Of a DNA stretch of 64,000 nucleotides, positions 24,986 to 35,400 are shown one piece after another. Below the pieces are notes generated by a model. It ran no database searches. It saw only the letters and a program-made list of their open reading frames with translations, and had not been told where the DNA came from. Position numbers and translations under genes: made by a program. The stretch is from Pelodera strongyloides (taxonomy: Eukaryota > Nematoda > Chromadorea > Rhabditida > Rhabditidae). Numbering within the stretch: position 1 is the first letter of the stretch; the number at the start of each line of letters is the position of its first letter. The stretch lies in NCBI GenBank assembly GCA_036852015.1, contig JAANDG010000552.1:1-64000 (forward strand). The letters are read 5' to 3'.

Positions 24986-25136
24986 CAGAGGCCGTTATTC
25001 ATCAACACGCACGGAGCGCTCCCTGTCCTCCCCAATGAGCTAAAGAGTGCGTAGAGAGTGTGAAAGCAGAAGAGATTCAGAGCGCTCGTCAGCCTAGGGA
25101 GGGCTCCATGCATGTGCTTTGGTGAATACGGCCTCT
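24986..25136. mobile_element. MITE with CAGAGGCCG ends
   Basis: Ends CAGAGGCCGTTATTCATCAA and TTGGTGAATACGGCCTCTG. The interior GGAGCGCTCCCTGTCCTCC and AGGGAGGGCTCC segments recur at 36370-36507 and 61241-61382. Confidence 0.82.
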
Positions 25137-25339
25137 GAAGTTCATATTCCCCGACCAACACGGCTTTGCCTTTCCCCCTTCCCCCTACCCCCACAAATTT
25201 TATTTGCTTGTTAGGGAAGGGTACAACCAAAAACTTGAAAAATCAAACAACAATAATAACAACACATAATTTCAAATCACGTCCATGGGCTTGCATTGCA
25301 ATCTTCAACTCCTCCACACGTGGAAACCCCTAAAATATA

Positions 25340-26411
25340 CAGTGCGTCTCATAAATTTAGGTGCACCCCCTAATTTGGCTCTACCATTCTTATTTGACAT
25401 TTTTGGGAAAAACAATTCATTCTAGCAAATCGAGCATGGTGAAAAACCCTAGAATAATGAAAATTAGAAACAAATACGCTTTTTTAAGTATTTGACGGGT
25501 TTAAAACCGAAAAACAGCCGTCTCATAAGTTTAAATGCATGTGTAGAAAACCAATATTTTGTTGGAAAGAAATATTGTCCGTGCATTACTAATTAGTTAA
25601 CGATCTGAGAGACCCATATTGATCATTACCAGGTTCAAAATTCTGCTTGGCCAGGATTCGGGGGGGCCTAATTTTCACGCTAAATCATGATTTTTGCAAA
25701 ACTTTGCACATCTCCGCAAGCCGTAAGACACAACATTGTAAAAAGCCATTGACAAGGCCTTATAGAATTTTTTATGGCGAACATTTCTGTAAAAAGATTG
25801 TCTTTGTAGGTTTGCTGTGAAGGAAGTTATGAAGTCTTGAAATACCCACGCATGCGCTGTTTTTCGTCCCTAGCGTGCGCTTCCTTAATCAAAACCAAGC
25901 AAATGCGAAATATCAGATGATCATAACTTCCTTCAAAGTGCACCAAAAAGGATAATTGTTTTACAGAAATGTTCGCCATAAAAATTTCTACAAGATTCTG
26001 TCCATTCCCTTTTGCAATATCATGCTGTATTGCATGCGGAGATGTACAAAGTTTGCAAAAATCATGGTTTAGCTTGAAAATTGGGTCCTCTAAATCATGG
26101 CCAAGCACAATGTTGAACATGGTAGAAATGAATATAGGGCGTACAGATCATTAGCTACTTATTACATACATGGACAATATTTCTTTCCAACAAATATTGG
26201 TTTTCTACACATGCATTTAAACTTATGAGACGGCTGTTTTTTGGTTTTAAACCCGTCAAATACTTAAAAAAGCGTATTTGTTTCTAATTTTCATTATTCT
26301 AGGGTTTTTCACCATGCTCGATTTGCTAGAATGAATTGTTTTTCCCAAAAATGTCAAATAAGAATGGTAGAGCCAAATTAGGGGGTGCACCTAAACTTAT
26401 GAGACGCACTG
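25340..26411. mobile_element. 1.07-kb Tc1/mariner-like foldback element
   Basis: Ends CAGTGCGTCTCATAAATTTA and TAAACTTATGAGACGCACTG are flanked by TA on both sides, matching the CAGTG-type ends and TA target duplication of the Tc1/mariner superfamily. The outer roughly 240 bp are near-perfect inverted repeats. The inner parts (25560-26170) are also inverted copies, more diverged, so the whole element is one large palindrome about a centre near 25860. No transposase frame is visible, so it would be non-autonomous. Confidence 0.88.
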
Positions 26412-26891
26412 TATAAGAAATGAGTAAACCGAGGAGTGACATGGGCTAATGATGTATTATTCAATCATTAAAATGCCCAATGTGAGTGATAGACTAGACA
26501 GTGTCAGCAGACTTTGGAAAAGCTCCAAAACGTTAAATGTTTCAAACTTCCAAATACCTTTCGATCTCAAACATGACTCGAAGCTGCAGTCGTTCACGGG
26601 ATTCACGTTTCATTTGATTGAAGAAGAAGCATAAAAGAAGATAAATTCAATAAGACAAGCACGACAAAGCAGTTAGAAGTTAGGACCGACCGATGTCTGG
26701 CACACAACATTATTATTAAAAGATCGCAAAGTCAAAGTAAGTGATATAATTAGAACTAATTTCCACCAACAATTCATCGGTGTGAATAGTTCCACAGAAG
26801 TTAATAAAGAAAACGCTATGCAAATGGTAGTGATTAAAGGCACCCACCCTAATTTTTCTTAATTTCAATTCCAAATTAAAAATTGGGATCG

Positions 26892-27065
26892 AAATACGCA
26901 CTGCGGTACTCACGCACTGCGGTACTCACGCACTGCGGTACTCGCGCACTGCGGCTTACTGCGGTACTCGCGCACTGCTGTACTCACGCACTGCGGTACT
27001 CGCGCACTGCGGTACTCACGCACTGCGGTACTCACACACTACAGTACTCGTGCACTGCGGTACGA
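26892..27065. repeat. GCACTGCGGTACTCRC minisatellite
   Basis: About nine to ten imperfect copies of GCACTGCGGTACTCACGC, with R differences (CACGC or CGCGC) between units. It generates a repetitive spurious open frame on the plus strand. Confidence 0.9.
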
Positions 27066-27162
27066 TTATCGATTAAGTGATGGGTTGGGAAGGTCCCCAT
27101 ACAGTCAGTGACTCTCGTTTGTTCGGACGTTAGTCTACGGTACTCAGCTAATTTTATTCGCA

Positions 27163-27341
27163 TAAGGGCGCGTTCGGGACTGATTTTCCGAAAGGATGCC
27201 AAATTCATCGTTCGGGATGGACATTTCAGAAACGTTCTAATGCTTGGAGAAAACAAAAAATACAGTATGAAATATCATGGAAAAGTACAAATTAGCGTGG
27301 TTTGCATGCTAATTCTTACTGTATTTCCCCGAACGCACCTT
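27163..27341. mobile_element. Small element with AAGGGCGCGTTCGGG-type ends
   Basis: ATAAGGGCGCGTTCGGGACTG at the left is inverted as TTTCCCCGAACGCACCTTAA at the right. The interior contains GTTCGGGATGGACATTTCAG, similar to the GGGCGCATTCGAGATGG elements at 28011 and 57387. Its right end coincides with the stop of the exon candidate at 27340-27497. Confidence 0.6.
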
Positions 27342-27497
27342 AAACTAATTGACCCGCCTGAGTCAATTTCCTGAGGGTTCCAACTCCTGTCTGGTGTGGA
27401 ACCTGGACCGTGACACCGTCGTTGAACCTGACGTTTACTTCGACGGTGATAGCTCCCAAACGCTTCGGAAGATCGCAAGCGCCACCCACTTCGATTC
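27340..27497 (-). CDS. Unassigned terminal exon candidate
   Basis: After a TTTTAG acceptor at 27499-27498 an open frame encodes GIEVGGACDLPKRLGAITVE, then VNVRFNDGVTVQVPHQTGVG, then TLRKLTQAGQLV and a TAA stop at 27342-27340. Codon choice looks coding, and the segment has a beta-strand-rich, ubiquitin-like flavour, which is only an impression. The phase requires an upstream exon ending in one base. A segment ending at 28459 with TGIPGDRLQGMYA fits that phase but lacks an acceptor. No family recognised. The stop lies inside the end of a small mobile element, so this may be a truncated gene. Confidence 0.35.
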
Positions 27498-27837
27498 CTA
27501 AAAGTATTGAGTAAGTCATTAAACACGATAATAAATGACAAAAAGGTTAAAGGGCGGGTGCCGTCACCAGGAACGTTATTATTTGAACTAAGTTTGCCAT
27601 GTGACTATTTACCAGAATCTGTCCCTCATTGTATCTTCAAAAATAGGAAAGTTAGGGTAAACTTCGGTTTTTACTTGTCAAACAAATGTTGGATTCTATG
27701 ACCTTATGCTAATTTGAATTTGACTCTAATTCGGCTCATATTTTCTAGTAAACATAGAAAAAAAATGCAATCTTCAAATCCACCTAACTTTTTTTCTATC
27801 TGTTTACGACATTTTATTTTGTTATAACTCGAATGCA

Positions 27838-27980
27838 GATTGAATTCAGATTCGAATGATGTCTTTGAATCGAAAATCAAACTGACAAGTAAAAACCGAT
27901 TCAGAAATTGGAATTCAGATTGAATTCAGATTCGAATGATGTCTTTGAATCGAAAATCAAACTGACAAGTAAAAACCGAA
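27838..27980. repeat. 80-bp tandem duplication
   Basis: The block containing TTCGAATGATGTCTTTGAAT and CAAACTGACAAGTAAAAACC occurs twice, about 80 bp apart. Confidence 0.9.
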
Positions 27981-28010
27981 ATAATTCCGAAAGTTACATT
28001 CAGACAAACG

Positions 28011-28256
28011 GTAAGGGCGCATTCGAGATGGACATTTCCGGAAAAGAAAAAGAAAACTTTTGGTTCGAGATGGATTTCACCAGAAAACAATGCAATGGCC
28101 ACGCATACACATGCAAATGATCGATTGATTTTAGTTTCAATTACGGTACAATTGCATTTTCGACAATTATTTTGCATGTATTATTTTTTTTATCGGTGTC
28201 CATCTCGAACAACTTTTTTTTTCTTTTCCGGAAAATGTCCATCTCGAACCAGTTAC
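28011..28256. mobile_element. Element with GTAAGGGCGCATTCGAGATGG ends, copy 1
   Basis: Starts GTAAGGGCGCATTCGAGATGG. The right side, GAAAATGTCCATCTCGAACC, is its inverse. The interior GATCGATTGATTTTAGTTTC and TTTTGCATGTATTATT segments recur in the copy at 57387-57630. A family A right-end fragment (28261-28297) adjoins. Confidence 0.8.
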
Positions 28257-28639
28257 CCATGGTACCTTTCCAAAATCGGCTGGTATTTCGCTTTAAAAAG
28301 TGGGGGAAATGGTAAAAGCGCCGTAATGCCTAGCGAAGAAACCCAATATCTGACTGAGAATATGATCGGCGCAGGAAATGGTAATGACTGTATCCGATAA
28401 ATATATATTGATTAGAATCAATCCATTAGGCAAAGTTAATTGAAAGCAAGTAAAAGAAACGCATACCTGCATACATGCCCTGCAACCGATCACCGGGAAT
28501 CCCCGTAAAGTATGTTTAGCCAAATTAGAATAACGGTTTATTTATCACAAATTTACATAATCGTTGCATTTGCAAATTTAACGGAATATGTATTAGCTCG
28601 TTTCCAAGACTCCTACGCCGAAAATAGTGCGTTTCAGAA

Positions 28640-28930
28640 TATACATATAGGGGAACGTAAGGTAAAAAATCACTGGTAATCTGTAATGGGGTTTCCAAGT
28701 CCAAGTATGCCAAAAACCGTGCATTTTCCTTCCAAGTATCAATTGCAAAATAGTGTGCAAATCTACCGTAATTTTGCGTAATTTTGACACATCCGCACAT
28801 AGAAAATCCGCCATCAAAGCTATTTTTTTGTTGTTGAACAAATGGTCCCGTGGCGATCGGTCGTAAAAACTGCCTGTAGCTATGTTCGTGTAGTGCCAAG
28901 ATACGGTAAATTTTTCGATACTTGGAAGGG
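28640..28930. repeat. Dispersed repeat, copy 1
   Basis: Shares AAGTATGCCAAAAACCGTGC, GATCGGTCGTAAAA and GGTAAATTTTTCGATACTTG with 37436-37690, in the same order. It is probably a mobile element remnant of unknown class. The long minus-strand open frames through it have no family features. Confidence 0.75.
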
Positions 28931-29284
28931 TAATCGGCCATAACTGGAATCCCCATACGTGTGTCGGTTTTTGCAAGTGTGTCAAGTGTGCCGTGGGAAT
29001 ACGTGCATAACATTTATTTCACTATCGGTTGGTTTGTTTCTTTTGCATGCTTGTTTAGTGTTTATGTCTTTCTCTGTAAACAGCTGTTGGGAGCTTTTGA
29101 GAAATGCTCATTCTTGCTGATAAAGGACTATTGTGTTATTTTACGACATCATAACACACCAAATATTCACAATAAAGCAAGAGGGCTGAGCGGCCCTTAT
29201 GCGTTTATAATGTAACATGCGAAAGGTTTATTAAATTGTGTATTCACAACCGTAATGTATTTAGTATTCTGTATACATACACAC

Positions 29285-29425
29285 CAATGAGTGTATGTGT
29301 GAATGCGTGTGCGCCGGATGGCATAGGGTAGCGTAGCCAACATGTGTGTGCGCGTGCGTGCGCGCGTGTGTGCACGTGTGTGCGTGTCTTTGCGTGTCTG
29401 TGTGTGCGTGTATGCGTGTGTTAAA
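29285..29425. repeat. (TG)n/(TGCG)n microsatellite
   Basis: GTGTGTGCGCGTGCGTGCGC-type repeat just downstream of the M13 gene. Confidence 0.9.
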
Positions 29426-29457
29426 AAAAAGCATCTTTATTTGCCCAGTTACTTTGA

Positions 29458-32400
29458 TTATCCAAATATCGGGCGAAGTCCCTGAAATTAACGCTCTAGA
29501 GCTGGAATAAATATGAGCGAAAAGTAAGAGCAATTTCTTTGTTGAGTTCCTGCATGACAAGTACAAAGACAAAGACTTACGTGCGCCTCAGGAAACAATT
29601 TTGAGCCAATTTTACAATGAAACGCTTCTCGAAAGTGTCGATTAACGGAAACGGCCGCGTTGACGCGAACCAGTCGCGGCGAAACATGGCGACGCCGCAC
29701 TGGGCTGTGCCATACGACGTCTCCTGTGAGAAATATTATTTATTCAATAGTGACAATAGGACAGTTTATTCGTTACTATCACACTGTGTACATGCTTCTT
29801 ACAATTAGGTTATTAAAGGGAATATGTAGGCCATTTTTGAAGTTAAGCTGTATTAATAGAATGCGTGTTCCCCATTAAGGAAACAATAACAAAAGTTGTC
29901 TACAATTACCCACTTAAAAGAAAATGAATTACAAAGTTCGTCTTTTCCATAGTATGGAAACGTCTGGTGTGGAAACGCTAGTTTCGCGTTTTTTTTGCTC
30001 ATTTTGAGTGCCTACATATTCGCTAACGCCAACTATGATGCAAAGATTCACAAAAAAGGAAGTCGTTCATTAATTCACAATCAATCTAAAATGGAAGGGT
30101 GAATGTGTGCGATGATGGAAAAGTGCTTCATCTTCTTTATTCCCCAGGTTTGAAAAATAAACGAAAAACCATTACCTGATTTTCCACAGTGATTTAATGC
30201 AAATGAATAGAAGAAGCGCTGAGCATTTGTCAATTCTCCTTCATGTGAACCCTCAATGTTATCCTATTAGAAAAATATCATCTAATTTACGCTCTTACGT
30301 CATTACTGTACTGTATATTGTAATTGTAATTACATTAATTACTGTAATAAAAATTTTTACTGTAATCGTGTGATGTAAGAGTACTGTATACGTCGATACT
30401 CCAACCAAAAAGAATAAAACAAATTGATGTGCCTCTTTGCAGGGATACGAACTTCAACCGTCCAACGATGATTTATTTGAGTTTGGCATAACTTTGTAGA
30501 CCAGACGATTCCCTCGGGGAAATATTCCATGGGGACAGAAAATAGCTCACTAATATGAGACACGCAAAGCGAAAGACCTTGGGGAAACGAGTGTTGAATA
30601 TGTCCTCTGTATCACCCTCATATCTCCACGAATTGTAAGATCAGACACATGAACAATAAATCAAGTAAATCATAAATTTGATTCGCTGGAACCTTCCGTC
30701 TAAACTCTGAAAGAGCTTACTTGTTTTGATTCTTCTTCCTCGAAGAACCATTCTTCAACATCAAACAGGCCTTCGAAATCGGCCAAGTCGTCTTTCTCAG
30801 AAAATGAGCTGCACGGTTCCTGAAGTCGATTATAAAGGTTTAAAGGGTCAGGCCCACCGATATAAACCAATATTTATTACTTGTTCATAATTCATAAAAA
30901 GAGTATTTATTATAATATATACAGACTAAATATTATTCAGTTTTACCACGGGGAAGTTTTTCCGGTGAGCTTTCCTTACGGAAGGTATCGTAGTGTCGTC
31001 TTTGTTTAAAGGTGTATGCATCGGGAATTGCCTCGTTGTCTGCACTCTCATGTGCATATGTGTCTTCTTACGCTGGTGCCTCTTTATACAGCATACTCTC
31101 TCGTGTTTCGTCGCAGGACTAATATGAGCAAGCCATTACGGTACTATGGAGATGTTTTAACTTCCTTAAAAATGTTAACTTTCTTTCACCTAAGGCTTGT
31201 CTACGGTACCTTCTGTAAGGAAACCTCACCGAAAAAACTTCCCCATGGTAAAACTTAATACTATTTAGTTTGTATATATTATAATAATTACCCTTTTTAT
31301 GAATTATGAACAAATAATAAATATAGGTTTATATCGGTGGGCCTGTCCCTTTAAAGCGAAATGCAGGCCTGTGCCTGAAATACACGTGTATGTTCTGGAA
31401 TATTCATAGGTAACAGCATTTTGTTTGGCACTGCAAGTCTTCATATAAAATTCGAAGTAACTTTATTATAACTGACTGTCTACTTCCACAATTATATGAT
31501 TACGTGAGTGTAAGATTGCCGTTATCAATTTCTGTTATATATGGACTGTAATTATTGATTTCTATAGAAAAAGCAAACCTCGGGAAACAAATCACAAATA
31601 AATCGATAATGTCTGCGTATCGCCCAAATACGTTCCCTCAGTTCCGGGTGTCTGGAGCTGGCCACAACGTTGTACTGTATCGCAGTGTGTGCGATAGCAT
31701 GGCCCATGCGGGAGCCGAGGAAACCCATCTGAAATTTGGACTTATATAACATTCTACTCAATTTCTTATTTTTATTGAAAGCTTTCAATGAAAATGAAAA
31801 AATGAAGGAATAGTCTGGAGTCACCAGCAGAATGAATCCCGTTTCTCGTATATGCAATTTGTGCTCCATTCGCCGGAAAACCAACTGCCGTACCGCTTTA
31901 AAGGGATAGGTTCACTAGGATTTGCACCTTTTTGAATGCTTTCTATTGATAGTATGGCCGAAAACCTTCACAATGTGAAAATTATGTAAAATTACCTTTT
32001 CTCCCCGAGGTAGGAGAGCTTGCTCAAAAAGCTAAACTACCTCGAATTTATAAAACAATTGGAGTACCGCAGCCTAGCTAAATGGGAAATAGCGTGATAG
32101 GGTTGGAGGTGCAGAGATTGTTGTGATAGACGAGGATGATAAAAGACCCTGTATCTTCTATCGTATCCAGCCCTGCTACGCTATTTCCCACTTACCATGG
32201 TCCAAATGTTTTATAAATTCGAGGTAGTTTAGCTTTTTGAGCAAGCTCTCCTACTACGGGGAGCAAAGGAAATTTACTGCAATTTTCGCATTTTGACCGT
32301 CATAGGTCATAGTCATACTATCAACACAGATTACAAAAAAGGTGCAATTCGAGGTGAAATCTTTGAAATCTTTGAAAACTCTTACCAGTTCCGTGTCCTC

Positions 32401-35400
32401 CATATCCTTAGCAGCGAGTATAGCTCCGGCCGGAATAATCACCATTCCCTGCCGTGTTGTAGGAGAGAAAACCAGCTCAACGTTTGTTGGATTTGTCCAA
32501 CTCTGAGAATATTTTTGGTTAAATTTTAAAGAGGTATGGCACGTGGTTTTCAAGCATAAACTGACATATAATTTTTTCGATATATGCCGTTATGTGCCCT
32601 ACCGACAATAGGGGCACAACAATTTACTTACAATACAGAAAAAAAATGTTTTACATACAACATACTATTCTGACTATTGTCAACAACACGTGTCAAACAG
32701 CTTCAAATATATTTATATAAACACACACAACTATCGGCGCTTATAATACATCACTTTATCGTTGCTATAGTATATCTCACAGTTGTGAAGGCAAACTATC
32801 GTACTCAAGGAAGATAAATGCTTTATTTGAAACATTTTGCTTTCGAAATTTTTGAAGCGCGTGAAGCGAAAACAGTAACTCCGAGACTCCGATTTTCTAT
32901 TGAACTAAACTATATACAGTATAAAAAGCAGACTTGAAAACATATAAAATTTAAATTATTACCGCACTCAATATCGCTTCCAGGTTCATTTTGTTCCCAT
33001 TAAACGAGTGTCCGAATTTATAAGTGGCTCGAAGAAGTGCGATCTTTCGTTGTAGCCATGATAGGCTCGGGCTGTAAAAGAAGTTTTTATTCTACTTTTT
33101 CTAATTTTTGAATATATATATTTTTTTTCCAAAATCTCGAGCACTCATGTTGAACAGTCATGTTGCAAAAAATACAATCGGTTTATAACTGTAACTGATT
33201 CATTTGAGCTCTTTTGAGCCAGAATACCTCGATGATTTCTGAAGGATTCAAAAATTTTCGATTCAAAAAAAAGTTTGTTCATTTTTGAATGTGAATACAC
33301 TCTCACCTCATAGACACATCCTTTTGGTACTGACTTCTAATTCTGTAGGCGATCAGCGTAAATTCTCTCGGTTTTTGAATCGCTTTGTCAAAATCCATCA
33401 CCGGATAAGACGATCGAACGGCGCGTTTTACGAATTCTTTCTTCTTTATCAGTGACGAGCTTCGCTGAATTAAAGCGGTAGAACAGCCGGGCCTTGAAAG
33501 GATACCTCGGACAACTGTTTTCACTACCATATACAACCTATGTGCAGCAAAACATGACCAAGAGATGATCAAAAATTTCAAACTGTTGACTTCGAAACCA
33601 TCATGTATTTAGCCTAACTCGAACTCGCCCAGGAATCGTCTAATTTAAAAAAGAAGTAAATAAAGTGACAGTAATATAAGGAAAAGTGTAAAGTAGTAGG
33701 AGAGTATTGATAGTTAAAGTGTATTTAACATGATAACCCCGTTTCGACCCTGATCGGGGTCGAAACGGGATTTTGCTGTAGTTGGGTGCTAAAATCGGCT
33801 TTACGTTTAAAAAAATAATTATTGATATGCAGAGGTGGGTGAAAACATTTAATTTCATGGCTGAACTTCCGCATGCATGCCGTCATTTAAGTCAAAAAGT
33901 ATGCATGCCGTCAATCGTGCGGCATGCATGCTTTTTGAGATTTGGCATGCATGCAGTCATCATGACTGCATGCATGTTTTTTTGGATGCGGCATGCATGT
34001 TTTTTAATTGACAGCATGCATGCCAAGTGTGACCTGAGTTGTTTACCCGGCCCGTAAGTAATTACCTCAATTCGCTGTAGTAATCTTTCTTGTATTCCGA
34101 AGAAAGTCGTGTTAATTCTCAGGAATGTCTCCTCTTTGAGTTTTTGATCATCTGCAGGAAAAATATAAAAATGTAAACTATTGATATAAAAAAATCTGGG
34201 TACCACCAGCAAAGTTATTATGCGTAGAAATTTTGCGAGCTTTATTTGGCTCGATGTCAGCACAGCTCCATCGAAGGCCTACAATCCTCGCGCGGTGCCG
34301 CGATCCCTTGCGCCCAGGGGCGCAAGATGTGTGCCAGAGGCGCGCAATGAACGCATGACTCCAGTTAGCGCACTTGTGACGCACATGTCGTGCCGCTTCC
34401 CCTTTTCTCTCACAAGAATTTCATCAGTGCCGTGAATTTAATATTTACCTCCAAATTCTTCATCAAAATACATTTGAAGTGATGGCCGCATGAGCATTGT
34501 AATGTACTCGGCTGCACAGTCCTAGAAATTGTAAATTAGCACACATACGTAGAAATTCGGCTGTCCACGATGAGTTTCAAAAACCGGCCGGAATTTCGCT
34601 TTAAAGGTAGGTAGGTAGGTTGGACCCGCTTTCGCAACAGATCTGAACTCCACGCGGATCCCGTGCCTGACATACGGCCAGCTCTGGCTTTTTGGTTTGA
34701 TGTTTTGGGGGATTGATGTTGGTCGTTTTTTATTTTTTATTTACCCATTTATGTGCTCATATTGGCAAGGAGATATCAACATAGATTTTAACAGCGAATA
34801 AATTAACCAAACAAGCTATTGAAGCGACCGCGACCCCCAGTCAGCCCCAGTGCGCAGAAATTCTTCGTTAAATATGGATACCTCAAACGTGGATTTGTCG
34901 ATAAAATTCACAATTCTAACGATGTCCGCCTTCATTTCGTCTTGTGATTTTCGATGCGCGTCGTGCACAGCAAGACTGCAAATATTTTTTTATTTTTAAG
35001 AATCGTAATAATAATAATTAATAATTTATTGGCACAATATATATATAATAATATAAGTGTACATCATATAAAATGATGATGAGGGCAAATTAAGCCACAT
35101 GTAACGATAACTTTTTTGAGGTACATGTGCTTTGAGGCTTGAGGCTTATTATAAGGTGCTACCATTCTCGAAAACAGTATTATATAACCATAAGCAACCC
35201 ATCTACTGCACAACCTTTTGGTTATTGCTAACTTCTACTTTTTACAAACTAACGACAAACTATGATCAACTATCCTAGAATACCTGTCGTTTCCTGGTCG
35301 TGAAATATTTCTGAAACAGTTTTACTTTTTTAGATTAGCCACACATTTTTTGAAAATTTTTAAACGGCTAATAATTGATCCAACGTTCTTACGTCGGACT

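Larger units (their letters stand above)
16043..27339. other. 11.3-kb stretch without a confidently assembled gene
   Basis: Between the PTR start and the next coding candidate I see mobile elements, simple repeats and no recognisable protein domain on either strand. Contents include a CT microsatellite near 16935-17000, CAGAGGC-type elements (17629, 21595, 24986), family A MITEs (18356, 20331), a GC-rich element (23371), CT arrays (22815-22850 and 23018-23112), the foldback element (25340), a minisatellite (26892) and a small element (27163). One weak two-exon candidate is listed at 20012-20282. Confidence 0.6.

Noticed and set aside
26883..27080. 65-aa repetitive open frame (ALRYSRTAVLTHCGT)
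   Set aside because: Translation of the minisatellite; no start context or splice support.
28459..28515. Possible exon TGIPGDRLQGMYA that would precede the orphan exon at 27340-27497 in phase
   Set aside because: It has a donor-like end but no AG acceptor before an upstream stop, so it was not annotated as coding.
28525..29013. 162-aa minus-strand open frame
   Set aside because: It overlaps a dispersed repeat also present at 37436-37690, where the frame is not conserved.
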